A DNA stretch of 64,000 nucleotides from Gammaproteobacteria bacterium (GCA_041395445.1 JAWLAO010000009.1:1-64000); one strand, 5' to 3'. Shown: positions 26,792 to 36,148, numbered from the stretch's first letter. Numbers and translations: made by a program. Notes: generated by a model from the letters alone, not told the origin.

Positions 26792-28328
26792 TTAGTTTAC
26801 CTTTAATCATTGATTTCAGTTCCTTGAGTGAGTCGCCATATTTTTTATAATGCTTAACTGCTTTTTTATAAATCGGTTGGGAAACTTGAGCAGCACTTGC
26901 TGTATTAATACTGCGTTTGGTTTTATAAAAATTCATGCAGTTAAGCTCAAATTCTAAATTTAGAAAGTCTAATAATTTTCTAATTTGTAAATCAGGGTTT
27001 TTCACAACCTTTTCATATTTCACAGTATGAATTTGCTTAGGAAAATATTTCTTCCAAATTTTTACCATTTTTTTTTCAAAGAAATGATAATCAACTAATT
27101 CTTTCAAGTTAAAGCTATATTCGTTTCCTTGTGCAAAGTTCTGTTTGAAAGTACTTAGACAAACATCCATCGAGTTTCTCTTTGTGTGAATGAAACGAGC
27201 ATTCGGATTTGTCATTAAAATAAAGCCCAAATATATAAAATTTGCATGGTATTTATCTGTAAATATATTTGTTTCTTTATGATATTTACTAGTATTTATT
27301 AAGTAATTCTCACCAAGCTGCATCAATTGTTTATTATTTAAATTCGTAAGCCCATGAGGAAATCCCCCCTTAAGGTCTTGCATTATATTTTTCAAAGCTA
27401 GCAGTTCACTTGCCCCTGTTACTTTTGAATGTGTTGCAACTATTTGTTCAACCAAAGTGGAGCCTGATCTTGGCATTCCAGCAATGAATATGGGAATATT
27501 TTCATTATCACTTATTTGAGCTTGATTGAAATCATCGTATTTGTTTTGAAATATTTTTTTAATTTCATTGTATAATTTTTTCCAATCAGTTGGTGCACGG
27601 TTAAAGCTTATAAATTTAATTTCATTGGCTTTAGTTAGGATATCGAATGACTTTTTATACTTTTTATTATCTTCTAAATATTTTGCTTTTGCAAAAAGAA
27701 GAGTTTGGATATCCCTATGATAAGTTACTTTTTCAAGCATTTGCTCAATAAAAAGTATCTCGTCATTTTTAAATTTGTATGTTTTTAAATCAGCAAGCAT
27801 CCAGTAAACTTGCGGTTGGTACGGGTTGATAGCTAATGCCTTATGAATTTGTTCAACTGCTTGTTCCGTTTTTCCATTATTTTTTAACAATAATGCATAA
27901 TTTAATAAACAATCAATATACTGAGGTTGGAGCTCTAGTGTTTTTAAAAAATGGACTTCAGCTTTTTCAAAATTATTTTGTGCCTTAAATAAATTTGCCA
28001 TCAAATAATGAGCTTCCACCGAGTCAGGAGATATTTCTAAAACTCGAGATACAAGCTTAATACCTGTTATATAATCAGCTTTAATTTGTTTAATGAAAGC
28101 TAAGTTCAGAAGAGTTTGCTCATGGTTTTTATCGAGTACTAATGCTTGTTTAAAACTCTTTTCTGATTGTAATAACTTCTTTTCATGTAGAAAAATAATT
28201 CCTATTAAACGATAAAGCTCAGGATCTTTTTTATTTTTTTTTATTAAAGATTTAAGAAGTTTATGAGCACTTGAGTATTGTTGTTGCTGAAGAAGTAAGT
28301 CGATGTCCTGTTGTAATTGACCATTCAT
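26778..28328 (-). CDS. TPR-sulfotransferase fusion protein
   Basis: A 516-residue protein. Residues 1-270 contain about six or seven tetratricopeptide repeats (for example EAHYLMANLFKAQNNFEKAE). The C-terminal half is a PAPS-dependent sulfotransferase with the P-loop-like PRSGSTLVEQI near 290 and the 3'-phosphate-binding stretch IHTKRNSMDVCLSTF further on. Such fusions are frequent near TonB receptors in marine gammaproteobacteria; their substrates are mostly unknown, and the TPR part may present a protein or peptide substrate. It overlaps the methyltransferase gene. Confidence 0.88.
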   Translation of the reverse strand: MNGQLQQDIDLLLQQQQYSSAHKLLKSLIKKNKKDPELYRLIGIIFLHEKKLLQSEKSFKQALVLDKNHEQTLLNLAFIKQIKADYITGIKLVSRVLEISPDSVEAHYLMANLFKAQNNFEKAEVHFLKTLELQPQYIDCLLNYALLLKNNGKTEQAVEQIHKALAINPYQPQVYWMLADLKTYKFKNDEILFIEQMLEKVTYHRDIQTLLFAKAKYLEDNKKYKKSFDILTKANEIKFISFNRAPTDWKKLYNEIKKIFQNKYDDFNQAQISDNENIPIFIAGMPRSGSTLVEQIVATHSKVTGASELLALKNIMQDLKGGFPHGLTNLNNKQLMQLGENYLINTSKYHKETNIFTDKYHANFIYLGFILMTNPNARFIHTKRNSMDVCLSTFKQNFAQGNEYSFNLKELVDYHFFEKKMVKIWKKYFPKQIHTVKYEKVVKNPDLQIRKLLDFLNLEFELNCMNFYKTKRSINTASAAQVSQPIYKKAVKHYKKYGDSLKELKSMIKGKLNGRW

Positions 28329-28417
28329 AAAAACTATAATATTTTTAAATATGTAATTTTATGAATTATAGTCTATTTAATCATTGAAGAAAACTTGAAA
28401 TAAAAATCCGACAGAAT

Positions 28418-28447
28418 AAAAAAGGGCATAACGAGTATGCCCTTTTT
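28418..28447 (-). terminator. Terminator of the large TonB receptor gene
   Basis: AAAAAAGGGCATA (28418-28430) and TATGCCCTTTTT (28436-28447) form a strong hairpin with a 5-base loop, ending in a U-run on the minus strand. It lies 21 bases after the receptor stop, so the sulfotransferase and downstream genes probably have their own promoter in 28329-28417 or rely on read-through. Confidence 0.9.
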
Positions 28448-28468
28448 ACCCAGTTACTTAACTTTCAA

Positions 28469-31123
28469 TTAGAAAGTTTGAGTATATCTGAAGTAAGTCA
28501 CACGACCAAAACCATCATATAAATAATAGTCATAATCACGATCACCAATCGCACCTAAACCGATAGGAGGATATTTTTCAAATAGATTTCTTGCACCTAC
28601 TGTAAACTTACCATCCCAAGGAGCGTTGTAGTTGAACTGTAGATCATGAGTTGTCCAAGAAGGAGCCGCATCATAAGTACTATCAGCTGTTTGAGAATCA
28701 ATATAATTGATATTCCAAGCTACGTTCCAATCTCCATACGAATAAGTATTATTCAATATAGCACGGTGAGAAGGAAGACCTGCTTCACCAGCTGTATCGC
28801 GACCACCATCAACAGAAGAGTCTAATACATGTGAAATTTGGAAATTATTAGAAACCTGACCACCTAAGAACTCATAATTGAACCTTACATTCAAATCAAG
28901 ACCAGATGTTTCAACAACACCTTGGTTACCGAAACCTCTAACAATTCCAGTAATACGACCTGTAGTTGAGTTACGATTTACAGACAATCCAGGAGGCAAT
29001 TCCAAACCTTCATTCCCTAGATAGATTAAGTATGCAGAAGTGAATGAACGAATTCTATTGTCAATTTCGATATTATAATAATCCAAAGTCATGTTCATCC
29101 AATCAACAGGCTCATAAGCAAGTCCTAAAGAGTATTGCTTAGAAGTTTCTGCTGACAAGTTTGGATTAGCTGTAACTGTTGCATCAACTTGTACACGACA
29201 ACCTGCTGCCTGACCTAAAGCCAAACAAGTAGGATCATCTTGAATAGTGTCTGCTGAGAAAGAATCTTTCTGAGTTAAGATATCCAAAGTTGGAGCTCTG
29301 AAACCTTCACCATAAGAAGCACGTAAAGTCAGATTATCCAATGGTTGATAACGGAAAGAAACTTTTGGTGAAAACTCACTACCAAAATCAGAATAATCGT
29401 CATAACGACCAGCTAAAGACATTTCCAAATTAGGTAGGAATGGAACCAATGCTTCGAAGTAAATCGAATCTACGTCGCGATTACCCGCTGCTGAGTTACC
29501 AGCCGAACCACCGATTTGGCCAGCTTCTGACAATGAATCATATTGATCCGAGTATTTGATTTTTTGTGTTTCAGCACCGACATATACAGATACTGGACCA
29601 TTTTCCATTTCAAACATATCAAATGCAACAGAACCAAACATCTCATCCAAGTCATATTTACTGATTCTTGAAATAACAACTTTCATACTGTTCAGAGTTG
29701 TTGGCGAGTTACCATACGGATTCCATAGGTCATAAGCACCAGACTCAATTGCTGCACGAGCAGCTGAACGTAACAAGTAGTTGTTACCAATGTCAAAAGT
29801 TCTGTTGTTAGAACGTGTTACACCAAATTCAACTTCAGCATTACCAATATTACCAGTTGTACCCAATTGGAATCTTGTCAGTCTGTTAGTTACAGTACTG
29901 TCACGATTTCCAAGTGCGTCATAACGGTGATAAACCGCAATCGGCTGATTCACTACCGGTTGACCATATAAATTAGTCAAGTTAGGATTATAATATGGTG
30001 AACTTGGATTGGTTGGATTGTTTGGGCTACTTGCAGATACATACGCATAATCAGGAACCGGAGCATAACGTCCGAAAGATTCTGTTTCTGCAACAGAAAC
30101 ATTCATCCAAACCTGCCAGTCATCATTCACGTCATAAGAACCTTTCGCATAGAAAGACTGGTTATCAGTTGACGCATCATCAGCAGATACCGAAGCAAAA
30201 TTAAAACCACAGAAAGGCAAACCTTGCGAGGTAGTTACTGGAGTGAAAGCCGTACCCGGGAAGTTACAAGCACCAGGCAATGACTGCAAAAGTATATCAT
30301 ATTCATAAGCACCTGTATCAGGATTAACTGTATTTCCTGTAACAAACCAACTTTCCATGTTATTGCCATATGTCGAAAGACCTGGCGAATACCATGGATA
30401 ATCACGTGCAAAAACAATTTCACGACTATTCCATGAAACACCTGCTAATAAACGTGAACGGTCACCTGAAGCACCAAATACGATAGAACCTTCTTCTCTG
30501 TCACCGCCATGAGCAGGAATAGAAGCTTCAGCTCCACCAATCATCATTTCAACACCTTGGAAATCAGTACGTAAAATTACGTTGATTACACCACCGATTG
30601 CATCTGAACCGTAAATCGCAGAAGCACCATCAGAAAGAACTTCAATTCTTTCAATCGCACCAGCTGGAATTGTGTTCAAATCTTGGTTGCTACCAGTAGA
30701 TGGCGAAGCAGGTAGTCTACGACCATCAATCAGCACCAATGTTCTTGAAGAACCCAAGCCACGCAAACTAACAGCAGACACACCTTGAGCAGAGCTACCA
30801 GATTGTGGACGGAATGAACCCGCACTGTTGAATGTTAAGCTACGAATGAAGTCAGCAGCAGAAGATTCACCGCTTAATTCAATTTCTTCACGTGTAATTG
30901 TAGTTACAGGTAACGCTTGTGCAACGTCAGAACGTTTAATACGTGAACCAGTAACAACTTGTTTATCAAGTTTTTCTTTATCTGCACCCTCGTCTTCATC
31001 TTGTGCGAAAGCTACACCACCAAGTGCAACTGAAGCAACCAGACCAGAATACAAAGCAGTTTTAATTGCGCTAGCAATAGGATTACGCTTTATTTTCATT
31101 TGTTTCTCCAAATATTTATCCAT
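28469..31123 (-). CDS. Large TonB-dependent receptor (peptide/natural-product class)
   Basis: An 884-residue outer-membrane receptor. The ATG at 31123 has GAGGAG upstream; a second ATG at 31099 (MKIKRNPIASAIKTALY) also has GGAG. The signal peptide ends near GVAFAQ. A TonB-box-like region (KQVVTGSRIKRSD) and plug (SLRGLGSSRTLVLIDGRRL, IYGSDAIGGVINVI) are followed by a barrel ending in YFRYTQTF. SRIKR-type receptors of this length usually take up peptides or other large substrates. It is upstream of the sulfotransferase-methyltransferase-peptidase-radical SAM set, separated by a terminator. Confidence 0.92.
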   Translation of the reverse strand: MDKYLEKQMKIKRNPIASAIKTALYSGLVASVALGGVAFAQDEDEGADKEKLDKQVVTGSRIKRSDVAQALPVTTITREEIELSGESSAADFIRSLTFNSAGSFRPQSGSSAQGVSAVSLRGLGSSRTLVLIDGRRLPASPSTGSNQDLNTIPAGAIERIEVLSDGASAIYGSDAIGGVINVILRTDFQGVEMMIGGAEASIPAHGGDREEGSIVFGASGDRSRLLAGVSWNSREIVFARDYPWYSPGLSTYGNNMESWFVTGNTVNPDTGAYEYDILLQSLPGACNFPGTAFTPVTTSQGLPFCGFNFASVSADDASTDNQSFYAKGSYDVNDDWQVWMNVSVAETESFGRYAPVPDYAYVSASSPNNPTNPSSPYYNPNLTNLYGQPVVNQPIAVYHRYDALGNRDSTVTNRLTRFQLGTTGNIGNAEVEFGVTRSNNRTFDIGNNYLLRSAARAAIESGAYDLWNPYGNSPTTLNSMKVVISRISKYDLDEMFGSVAFDMFEMENGPVSVYVGAETQKIKYSDQYDSLSEAGQIGGSAGNSAAGNRDVDSIYFEALVPFLPNLEMSLAGRYDDYSDFGSEFSPKVSFRYQPLDNLTLRASYGEGFRAPTLDILTQKDSFSADTIQDDPTCLALGQAAGCRVQVDATVTANPNLSAETSKQYSLGLAYEPVDWMNMTLDYYNIEIDNRIRSFTSAYLIYLGNEGLELPPGLSVNRNSTTGRITGIVRGFGNQGVVETSGLDLNVRFNYEFLGGQVSNNFQISHVLDSSVDGGRDTAGEAGLPSHRAILNNTYSYGDWNVAWNINYIDSQTADSTYDAAPSWTTHDLQFNYNAPWDGKFTVGARNLFEKYPPIGLGAIGDRDYDYYLYDGFGRVTYFRYTQTF

Positions 31124-31297
31124 GAGTCTCCTCTAAAAAAGTTATTATCGTGTTAGAAATCCTCTCTTCCGACGGAATATTAACATTTAAATAATACAAA
31201 AAAAAGAGTGAGATGCGTTTTTTTTATCTTTTATTAACAAATTTTTTACAAAAATACACATTCAATAACAATCACCTGAAATGATTGATTAAAGTAG

Positions 31298-33055
31298 TTA
31301 TTTTTGCTCATTTAACATTTTTTTAATATTTGACAACTGGTCGTAAAGCTCTTTTGGAACACGTGAACCAAATTCGTCAAGATATTCCTGAATACTTTCA
31401 ACTTCTGTCAGCCACGCATCATTATCAACCTCTAATAATTTCTCCAGGCTTTCTACTGAGAAGTCCAAATTTTCAAGGTTTAAGTCTTTTGTCAGTGGCA
31501 TATCTCCAATCGGAGACGATTTACTTTCGAGTTTTCCTGAAACACGGTTAACTATCCACTCTAAAACTCGCATATTTTCACCGAATCCAGGCCACATGAA
31601 TTTCCCGTTTTCGTCTTTTCTGAACCAGTTAACAGTAAAAACTTCCGGTAAATTTTGCGCTCTTTCTTCAAAAGACAACCAATGTGACCAATAATCCGCA
31701 AAATGATAACCACAAAATGGTTTCATTGCCATTGGGTCTCTGCGTACCACACCAACCGCCCCTGTTGCAGCAGCTGTCGTTTCCGAAGCTACAGTTGCAC
31801 CCATCAACACGCCATGCGCCCAATTACGAGCCTGCGTAACCAAAGGAACAAGTCCCGCTCTTCTCCCACCAAATACGATAGCAGAAATTGGTACACCTTC
31901 GGCTGCTTCGGCTTTTTCGGAATAACTCGGGCAAGTCTTTGATGAAACGGTAAATCTTGAGTTAGGATGAGCCGCCGGGCCATTTTCAGGATTAAATTTA
32001 TTACCTTTCCAGTCATAAACAGGAACTCTGTCATTCAGGCCTTCCCACCAAGGTTGATTGTCTTCAGTTTCTGCAACATTGGTGAAAATTGCATCCTTAT
32101 AAAGCATTGCCAAAGCATTAGGGTTGGTTTCATTTGAAGTTCCCGGAGCGACTCCGAAAAAACCGGCCTCAGGATTAATCGCCCAAAGCCTTCCATCTTC
32201 TCCCGGGCGCATCCAGCAAATATCATCTCCTATTGTCGTAATTTTCCAACCTTCCTGGACATAGCCTTCAGGCGGAATCAACATTGCCAAGTTAGTTTTT
32301 CCACAAGCCGATGGAAAAGCGGCTGCAATATAATGAATCTCACCTTGTGGATTCTCCAACCCAAGAATCAACATGTGCTCAGCGAGCCAACCTTCGGTTT
32401 TTGCTTGATAGGAGCCAATTCGTAATGCATGGCATTTTTTACCAAGCAAAGCATTTCCGCCATATCCCGAACCAAAACTCTTAATTGTTAGCTCTTCAGG
32501 GAAATGCATAATGTATCTTCTTTCCGGATTTAATTCACCAATCGAATGCAAGCCTTTAACGAAATGGCCTTCTTTTTCAATACGTTGTAGTGCCGGCGCA
32601 CCCATACGCGTCATGAGTCGCATATTTTGCACAACATACGGACTATCAGTGATTTCAACACCACATCTTGAAATTGGCGAATCAATCGGCCCCATACAAT
32701 AAGGAATAACATACATGGTACGACCTTTCATACAACCGCTAAACAGGTCGTCCATTTTCTCATGCGCATCTTTAGGGTCCATCCAATGATTGTTTGGACC
32801 GGCATCTTCTTCATTTTCAGTACATATAAATGTCAGGTGTTCCACGCGCGCTACATCTTGTGGATCTGATAAATGAAGGAAACAACCCGGATGCGTTTCT
32901 TCATTCAGTTTTTTATAATCGCCGGTGGATAATAAAAGTTCATCCAGTTGTTGTTTTTCTTCTTCAGAACCATTACACCAAACCACTTTTTCTGGTTTTG
33001 TAAGTTCTGCAATATGATTGACCCAATTCTCTAGTTCTAATAATTTTGTTGACAT
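31298..33055 (-). CDS. pckG: GTP-dependent phosphoenolpyruvate carboxykinase
   Basis: A 585-residue PckG of slightly short but normal length. The kinase-1a loop has the hyper-reactive Cys251 in FPSACGKTNLAML, and the later blocks IGDDICWM, RFTVSSKTCPSYS and VFGGRRAGLVPLV are present. It turns oxaloacetate and GTP into PEP, the entry to gluconeogenesis. This suits a cell living on peptides, proline and propionate. It lies 20 bases downstream of parB and may be read from the same transcript. Confidence 0.96.
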   Translation of the reverse strand: MSTKLLELENWVNHIAELTKPEKVVWCNGSEEEKQQLDELLLSTGDYKKLNEETHPGCFLHLSDPQDVARVEHLTFICTENEEDAGPNNHWMDPKDAHEKMDDLFSGCMKGRTMYVIPYCMGPIDSPISRCGVEITDSPYVVQNMRLMTRMGAPALQRIEKEGHFVKGLHSIGELNPERRYIMHFPEELTIKSFGSGYGGNALLGKKCHALRIGSYQAKTEGWLAEHMLILGLENPQGEIHYIAAAFPSACGKTNLAMLIPPEGYVQEGWKITTIGDDICWMRPGEDGRLWAINPEAGFFGVAPGTSNETNPNALAMLYKDAIFTNVAETEDNQPWWEGLNDRVPVYDWKGNKFNPENGPAAHPNSRFTVSSKTCPSYSEKAEAAEGVPISAIVFGGRRAGLVPLVTQARNWAHGVLMGATVASETTAAATGAVGVVRRDPMAMKPFCGYHFADYWSHWLSFEERAQNLPEVFTVNWFRKDENGKFMWPGFGENMRVLEWIVNRVSGKLESKSSPIGDMPLTKDLNLENLDFSVESLEKLLEVDNDAWLTEVESIQEYLDEFGSRVPKELYDQLSNIKKMLNEQK

Positions 33056-33075
33056 AATACTGTTGTTTTTGAAAC

Positions 33076-33948
33076 TTATTTAATTCTTGACAAGATACCT
33101 TCGAGTTCATCAACCGAGTGATAGCTGATGACTAATTTACCTTTACCTTGTTTACTGTGTTGAATACTGACTTGTGAACATAGTTTTTCTGAAAGATCAT
33201 GTTCCAGCTTCCGGATATCGGAATCTTTTTGTGATTGTGTTTTCTGTACTTTTTCAGCACCATAATTTTTAACAAACTGCTCTGCTGCACGAACCGTCAT
33301 TGATTTATTAATCATTTCCATGGCTGCTTTAAGCTGTAAACTTTTATCCAGTGCAAGCAGAGTCCGAGCGTGCCCCATTTCCAATTGTCCATCATCCAGC
33401 AGCTTTTTAACATCTTTATGCAAATCAAGTAATCGCAATAAATTACTCACGGCAACTCGTGAACGCCCGACAGCTTCTGCGGCTTGTTGATGCGTTAAAT
33501 CAAATTCTTCGATGAGCCTTTGTAAAGCCAATGCCTCTTCCAACGGATTAAGATCTTCTCGTTGAATATTTTCAATCAACGCCATTGCAATTGTTTGCCT
33601 GTCATCAGCTTGTTTGATAACAACAGGAACCTTGCTTAGCTCAGCAATTTGTGCAGCACGCCAGCGACGTTCGCCGGCGATGATTTCATATTTATTTTTT
33701 CCGATGCTTCTAACGATAACCGGCTGAACCATGCCTTGAGCCTTAATTGAATCAGCCAACTCTTCCAACTTTTGAGCATCCATCTTGGTACGAGGCTGAT
33801 ATTTTCCCGGCTGAATCAGCTCGATTTCCAATTCTGTGAGAATGTTGTCGTTATCAGATTGAGTAACTGACGAATCCCCTTTGGTATTTGTTTTTGAGCC
33901 AAGAAGTGCGTCAAGCCCTCTTCCCAGTCCTCTTTTCTTTGTTGCCAT
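33076..33948 (-). CDS. parB: Chromosome partitioning protein ParB
   Basis: A 290-residue ParB with the N-terminal CTP-binding region (YEIIAGERRWRAAQIA), the central helix-turn-helix (LTHQQAAEAVGRSRVAVSNLLRLL) and a C-terminal dimerisation domain. It loads on parS sites and spreads as a clamp. It is translated right after parA, with a one-base gap. Confidence 0.95.
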   Translation of the reverse strand: MATKKRGLGRGLDALLGSKTNTKGDSSVTQSDNDNILTELEIELIQPGKYQPRTKMDAQKLEELADSIKAQGMVQPVIVRSIGKNKYEIIAGERRWRAAQIAELSKVPVVIKQADDRQTIAMALIENIQREDLNPLEEALALQRLIEEFDLTHQQAAEAVGRSRVAVSNLLRLLDLHKDVKKLLDDGQLEMGHARTLLALDKSLQLKAAMEMINKSMTVRAAEQFVKNYGAEKVQKTQSQKDSDIRKLEHDLSEKLCSQVSIQHSKQGKGKLVISYHSVDELEGILSRIK

Positions 33949-33949
33949 G

Positions 33950-34723
33950 TTAGTTATTTCCTCTTATCACTTCTCCTGCTAACCCGAGGTAAGCAATGGC
34001 TCCACGTGAAGCAGAGTCATATTCGATAACCGACATTCCATGTGACGGAGCTTCAGCAACACGCACATTTCTGGGAATCACAGTCACATAAACTTTTGAA
34101 TCGAAATGTTCAAGCAATTGTGACGAAACATCATTTGCCAGATTGTTTCTGCCATCAAACATAGTACGGATAATTCCTTCGATTTCCAAATCAGGATTTG
34201 CAGTTGATTGAATTCTTTCAATAGTCTCAAGCAAAGATGCCAAACCTTCCAAGGCATAGTACTCACATTGCATCGGTATCATTACACCTTTTGCAGCGAC
34301 CAAGGCATTGACTGTTAAAATACTGAGTGAAGGCGGACAGTCAATAATAATGTAGTCATAATCTTTGTTGAGTTTAGCTAGTTGCTTTCTGAGAACAGAC
34401 TCAGGGTTTTGTTGTTCCATTAGTTGTAATTCAGCAGCCGTTAAATCTGTATTTGAACCAATCAAGTCAATCCCGGTATTCTCTGCTGTTAATACAACTT
34501 CATTTATATCAACTTCCTGAAGCAACATATCACAAGCATTAGGCTCAATTTCTCTGGAATCAAATCCACAACCCATAGTTGCATTTCCTTGCGGATCTAA
34601 ATCAATCAACAAAACTGATTTTTTTAAATGAGCCAAACCGACAGCCAAATTGATACTGGTTGTGGTTTTACCAACACCACCTTTCTGATTTGCTACCGCA
34701 ATTACCTTGTTCTTTTTGTTCAT
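33950..34723 (-). CDS. parA: Chromosome partitioning ATPase ParA
   Basis: A 257-residue deviant Walker ATPase with KGGVGKTTTSINLA near the N-terminus and IIDCPPSLSILT further on. It drives segregation of ParB-parS complexes over the nucleoid. Its ATG overlaps the rsmG stop by four bases. A parS-like sequence lies inside the gene near its 3' end. Confidence 0.95.
   Translation of the reverse strand: MNKKNKVIAVANQKGGVGKTTTSINLAVGLAHLKKSVLLIDLDPQGNATMGCGFDSREIEPNACDMLLQEVDINEVVLTAENTGIDLIGSNTDLTAAELQLMEQQNPESVLRKQLAKLNKDYDYIIIDCPPSLSILTVNALVAAKGVMIPMQCEYYALEGLASLLETIERIQSTANPDLEIEGIIRTMFDGRNNLANDVSSQLLEHFDSKVYVTVIPRNVRVAEAPSHGMSVIEYDSASRGAIAYLGLAGEVIRGNN
33998..34013. other. Candidate parS site inside parA
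   Basis: GGCTCCACGTGAAGCA is centred on CACGTG. It differs at three defined positions from the general bacterial consensus TGTTNCACGTGAAACA. ParB sites often lie in or near parAB, but this one is degenerate and could be chance coding sequence. Confidence 0.4.
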
Positions 34724-35346
34724 ATTTTTGTAAAAACCAACAACCGTCTTTCTGCATCTAAAAACGGAACTTTAATATCAATATCTTTTTCCAAATGAAA
34801 TCCTATTTGTTCAGAATTTTGTTCTGACTCAACTCTTGGTCCTTTCATTGCCAATACTCTGCCATTATCCGAACAGAGATGCCCTGCAAGCTTTAAAAAA
34901 TTGCCCACCTCAGAAAAGGCTCTGGATATTACCACATCATAACTCGATTGGGGATGATAATTCTCAACTCTGCTGCAAACAACCTCAATATTTTGCAGAT
35001 TGAGCTGTCTTTGCGCAAATCTCAGAAATCGAGTTTTTTTATGACTGGTATCTAACAAAGTAACAAACAAATCAGGATTGAGTATTGAAAATATAATTCC
35101 CGGAATTCCACCACCGGTTCCTACATCAATGATTGAGTTTCCCTGCAAATAACGATAAACTGCAGCACTATCAATAACGTGTAAAGTAATCATTTGAGAA
35201 AGGTCTCTAATCGCTGTCAAATTATATGTTTTGTTCCACTTGTCCAATAGATAGACAAATTCTAATAATTTTTCAGCATGACCGGTATCAAGGTTTAGCT
35301 CATTCAGGCTTTCAGTCATAAGCCCAACAAGCGAGTTTTTATTCAT
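34720..35346 (-). CDS. rsmG: 16S rRNA (guanine527-N7)-methyltransferase
   Basis: A 208-residue RsmG (GidB). It shows the KWNKTYNLTAIRD block, SAM-binding DVGTGGGIPGI, and the VISRAFSEVGNFL stretch. It methylates G527 of 16S rRNA; loss gives low-level streptomycin resistance. The order rsmG-parA-parB is the usual one, but mnmG, normally just upstream, is missing; a divergent gene pair is there instead. Confidence 0.95.
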   Translation of the reverse strand: MNKNSLVGLMTESLNELNLDTGHAEKLLEFVYLLDKWNKTYNLTAIRDLSQMITLHVIDSAAVYRYLQGNSIIDVGTGGGIPGIIFSILNPDLFVTLLDTSHKKTRFLRFAQRQLNLQNIEVVCSRVENYHPQSSYDVVISRAFSEVGNFLKLAGHLCSDNGRVLAMKGPRVESEQNSEQIGFHLEKDIDIKVPFLDAERRLLVFTKI

Positions 35347-35410
35347 AATGTGACTTTTAACCCATTGTTAAATTCAACTTAATAAGGTAACTTATGCAAC
35401 CCTGACACGT

Positions 35411-35440
35411 TTGTAATAATTAAGAGCGGGCAATTATAGT
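35411..35440 (+). promoter_or_regulatory. Candidate promoter for the PCMT-like gene and tolC
   Basis: TTGTAA at 35411-35416, an 18-base spacer and TATAGT at 35435-35440, about 41 bases before the ATG at 35482. It overlaps the opposite-strand promoter below. Confidence 0.45.
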
Positions 35441-35462
35441 AATTGTTCAACTAAAGAACCAA
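35433..35462 (-). promoter_or_regulatory. Candidate promoter for rsmG-parA-parB
   Basis: On the minus strand, TTGGTT (35462-35457), an 18-base spacer and TATAAT (35438-35433) stand about 87 bases before the rsmG ATG. The overlap with the plus-strand promoter suggests the two compete for polymerase. Confidence 0.5.
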
Positions 35463-35481
35463 GAAAACAGGCAAAATACTT

Positions 35482-36132
35482 ATGAATTTTAATACCGCCA
35501 GAAAAAATATGTTACTGAATCAGGTGAGAACCTGGGACTTTATCAGCCCCGAAGTATTGAATACAATGCGCAAGCTACAAAGAGAAGAGTTTGTTCCCGT
35601 AGAACATAGAAAACTCGCATTCAGCGACTTTGAAATTCCGTTGGCTCATGACGAATCGATGATGAAACCAATTGTCGAAGGACGAATTCTACAAAATCTC
35701 CATCTCAACGGAACAGACAACATTCTTGAAGTTGGTACCGGAAGTGCGTATTTCACAGCTTTACTTGCACTTTCTGCAAAAAAAGTAACCAGCATTGATA
35801 TTCATCAGGATTTCATTGATTCTGCGGAAGAAAAATTATCTGAAGCAAAGATAAAAAACTGCGAGTTGCTTTGTGAAAACATATTCGAGATTTCTTCCAG
35901 AAAAAAATACGATGTCATTGTTATCACCGGCTCTATGCAAAACACACCCGATTTCTTACTGAAAAATCTCAACAAAGGTGGTAAAATTTTTGCAATCATC
36001 GGCGACGAACCCATTATGAGCGCATGTCTCATTACAAAAAATGAGAATGGCGAAACAAACTTTGAAACTTTATTTGAAACGGTTGTCAAACCTCTCAGCG
36101 GGCAAAGTCAGCACTCTAATTTTAAACTTTAA
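35482..36132 (+). CDS. Protein-L-isoaspartate O-methyltransferase family protein with altered active site
   Basis: A 216-residue class I SAM methyltransferase of the PCMT family. The N-terminus (LLNQVRTWDFISPEVLNTM, REEFVP) and the SAM motif LEVGTGSAYFTALLA are clear. The canonical GQTISQP loop is replaced by DESMMKP (57-63), so the conserved Ser is Met61 and isoaspartate repair is doubtful. It sits 16 bases before the tolC start, a pairing I recall from other gammaproteobacteria, so a role linked to outer-membrane export is possible but unproven. Confidence 0.85.
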   Translation: MNFNTARKNMLLNQVRTWDFISPEVLNTMRKLQREEFVPVEHRKLAFSDFEIPLAHDESMMKPIVEGRILQNLHLNGTDNILEVGTGSAYFTALLALSAKKVTSIDIHQDFIDSAEEKLSEAKIKNCELLCENIFEISSRKKYDVIVITGSMQNTPDFLLKNLNKGGKIFAIIGDEPIMSACLITKNENGETNFETLFETVVKPLSGQSQHSNFKL

Positions 36133-36148
36133 AAAAAGTGATAGTATT

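Noticed and set aside
21327..31123. Lasso peptide cluster
   Set aside because: An S9 peptidase and a TonB receptor are present, but no asparagine-synthetase-like cyclase, no transglutaminase-type leader protease and no precursor are seen.
30828..31136. 102-codon frame opposite the start of the large TonB receptor
   Set aside because: The receptor frame encodes signal peptide, TonB box and plug here; the opposite frame shows no start signal or recognisable domain.
33076..35481. Chromosomal replication origin
   Set aside because: rsmG-parAB often lie near oriC, but dnaA, dnaN, mnmG and a visible cluster of DnaA boxes are absent from this stretch.
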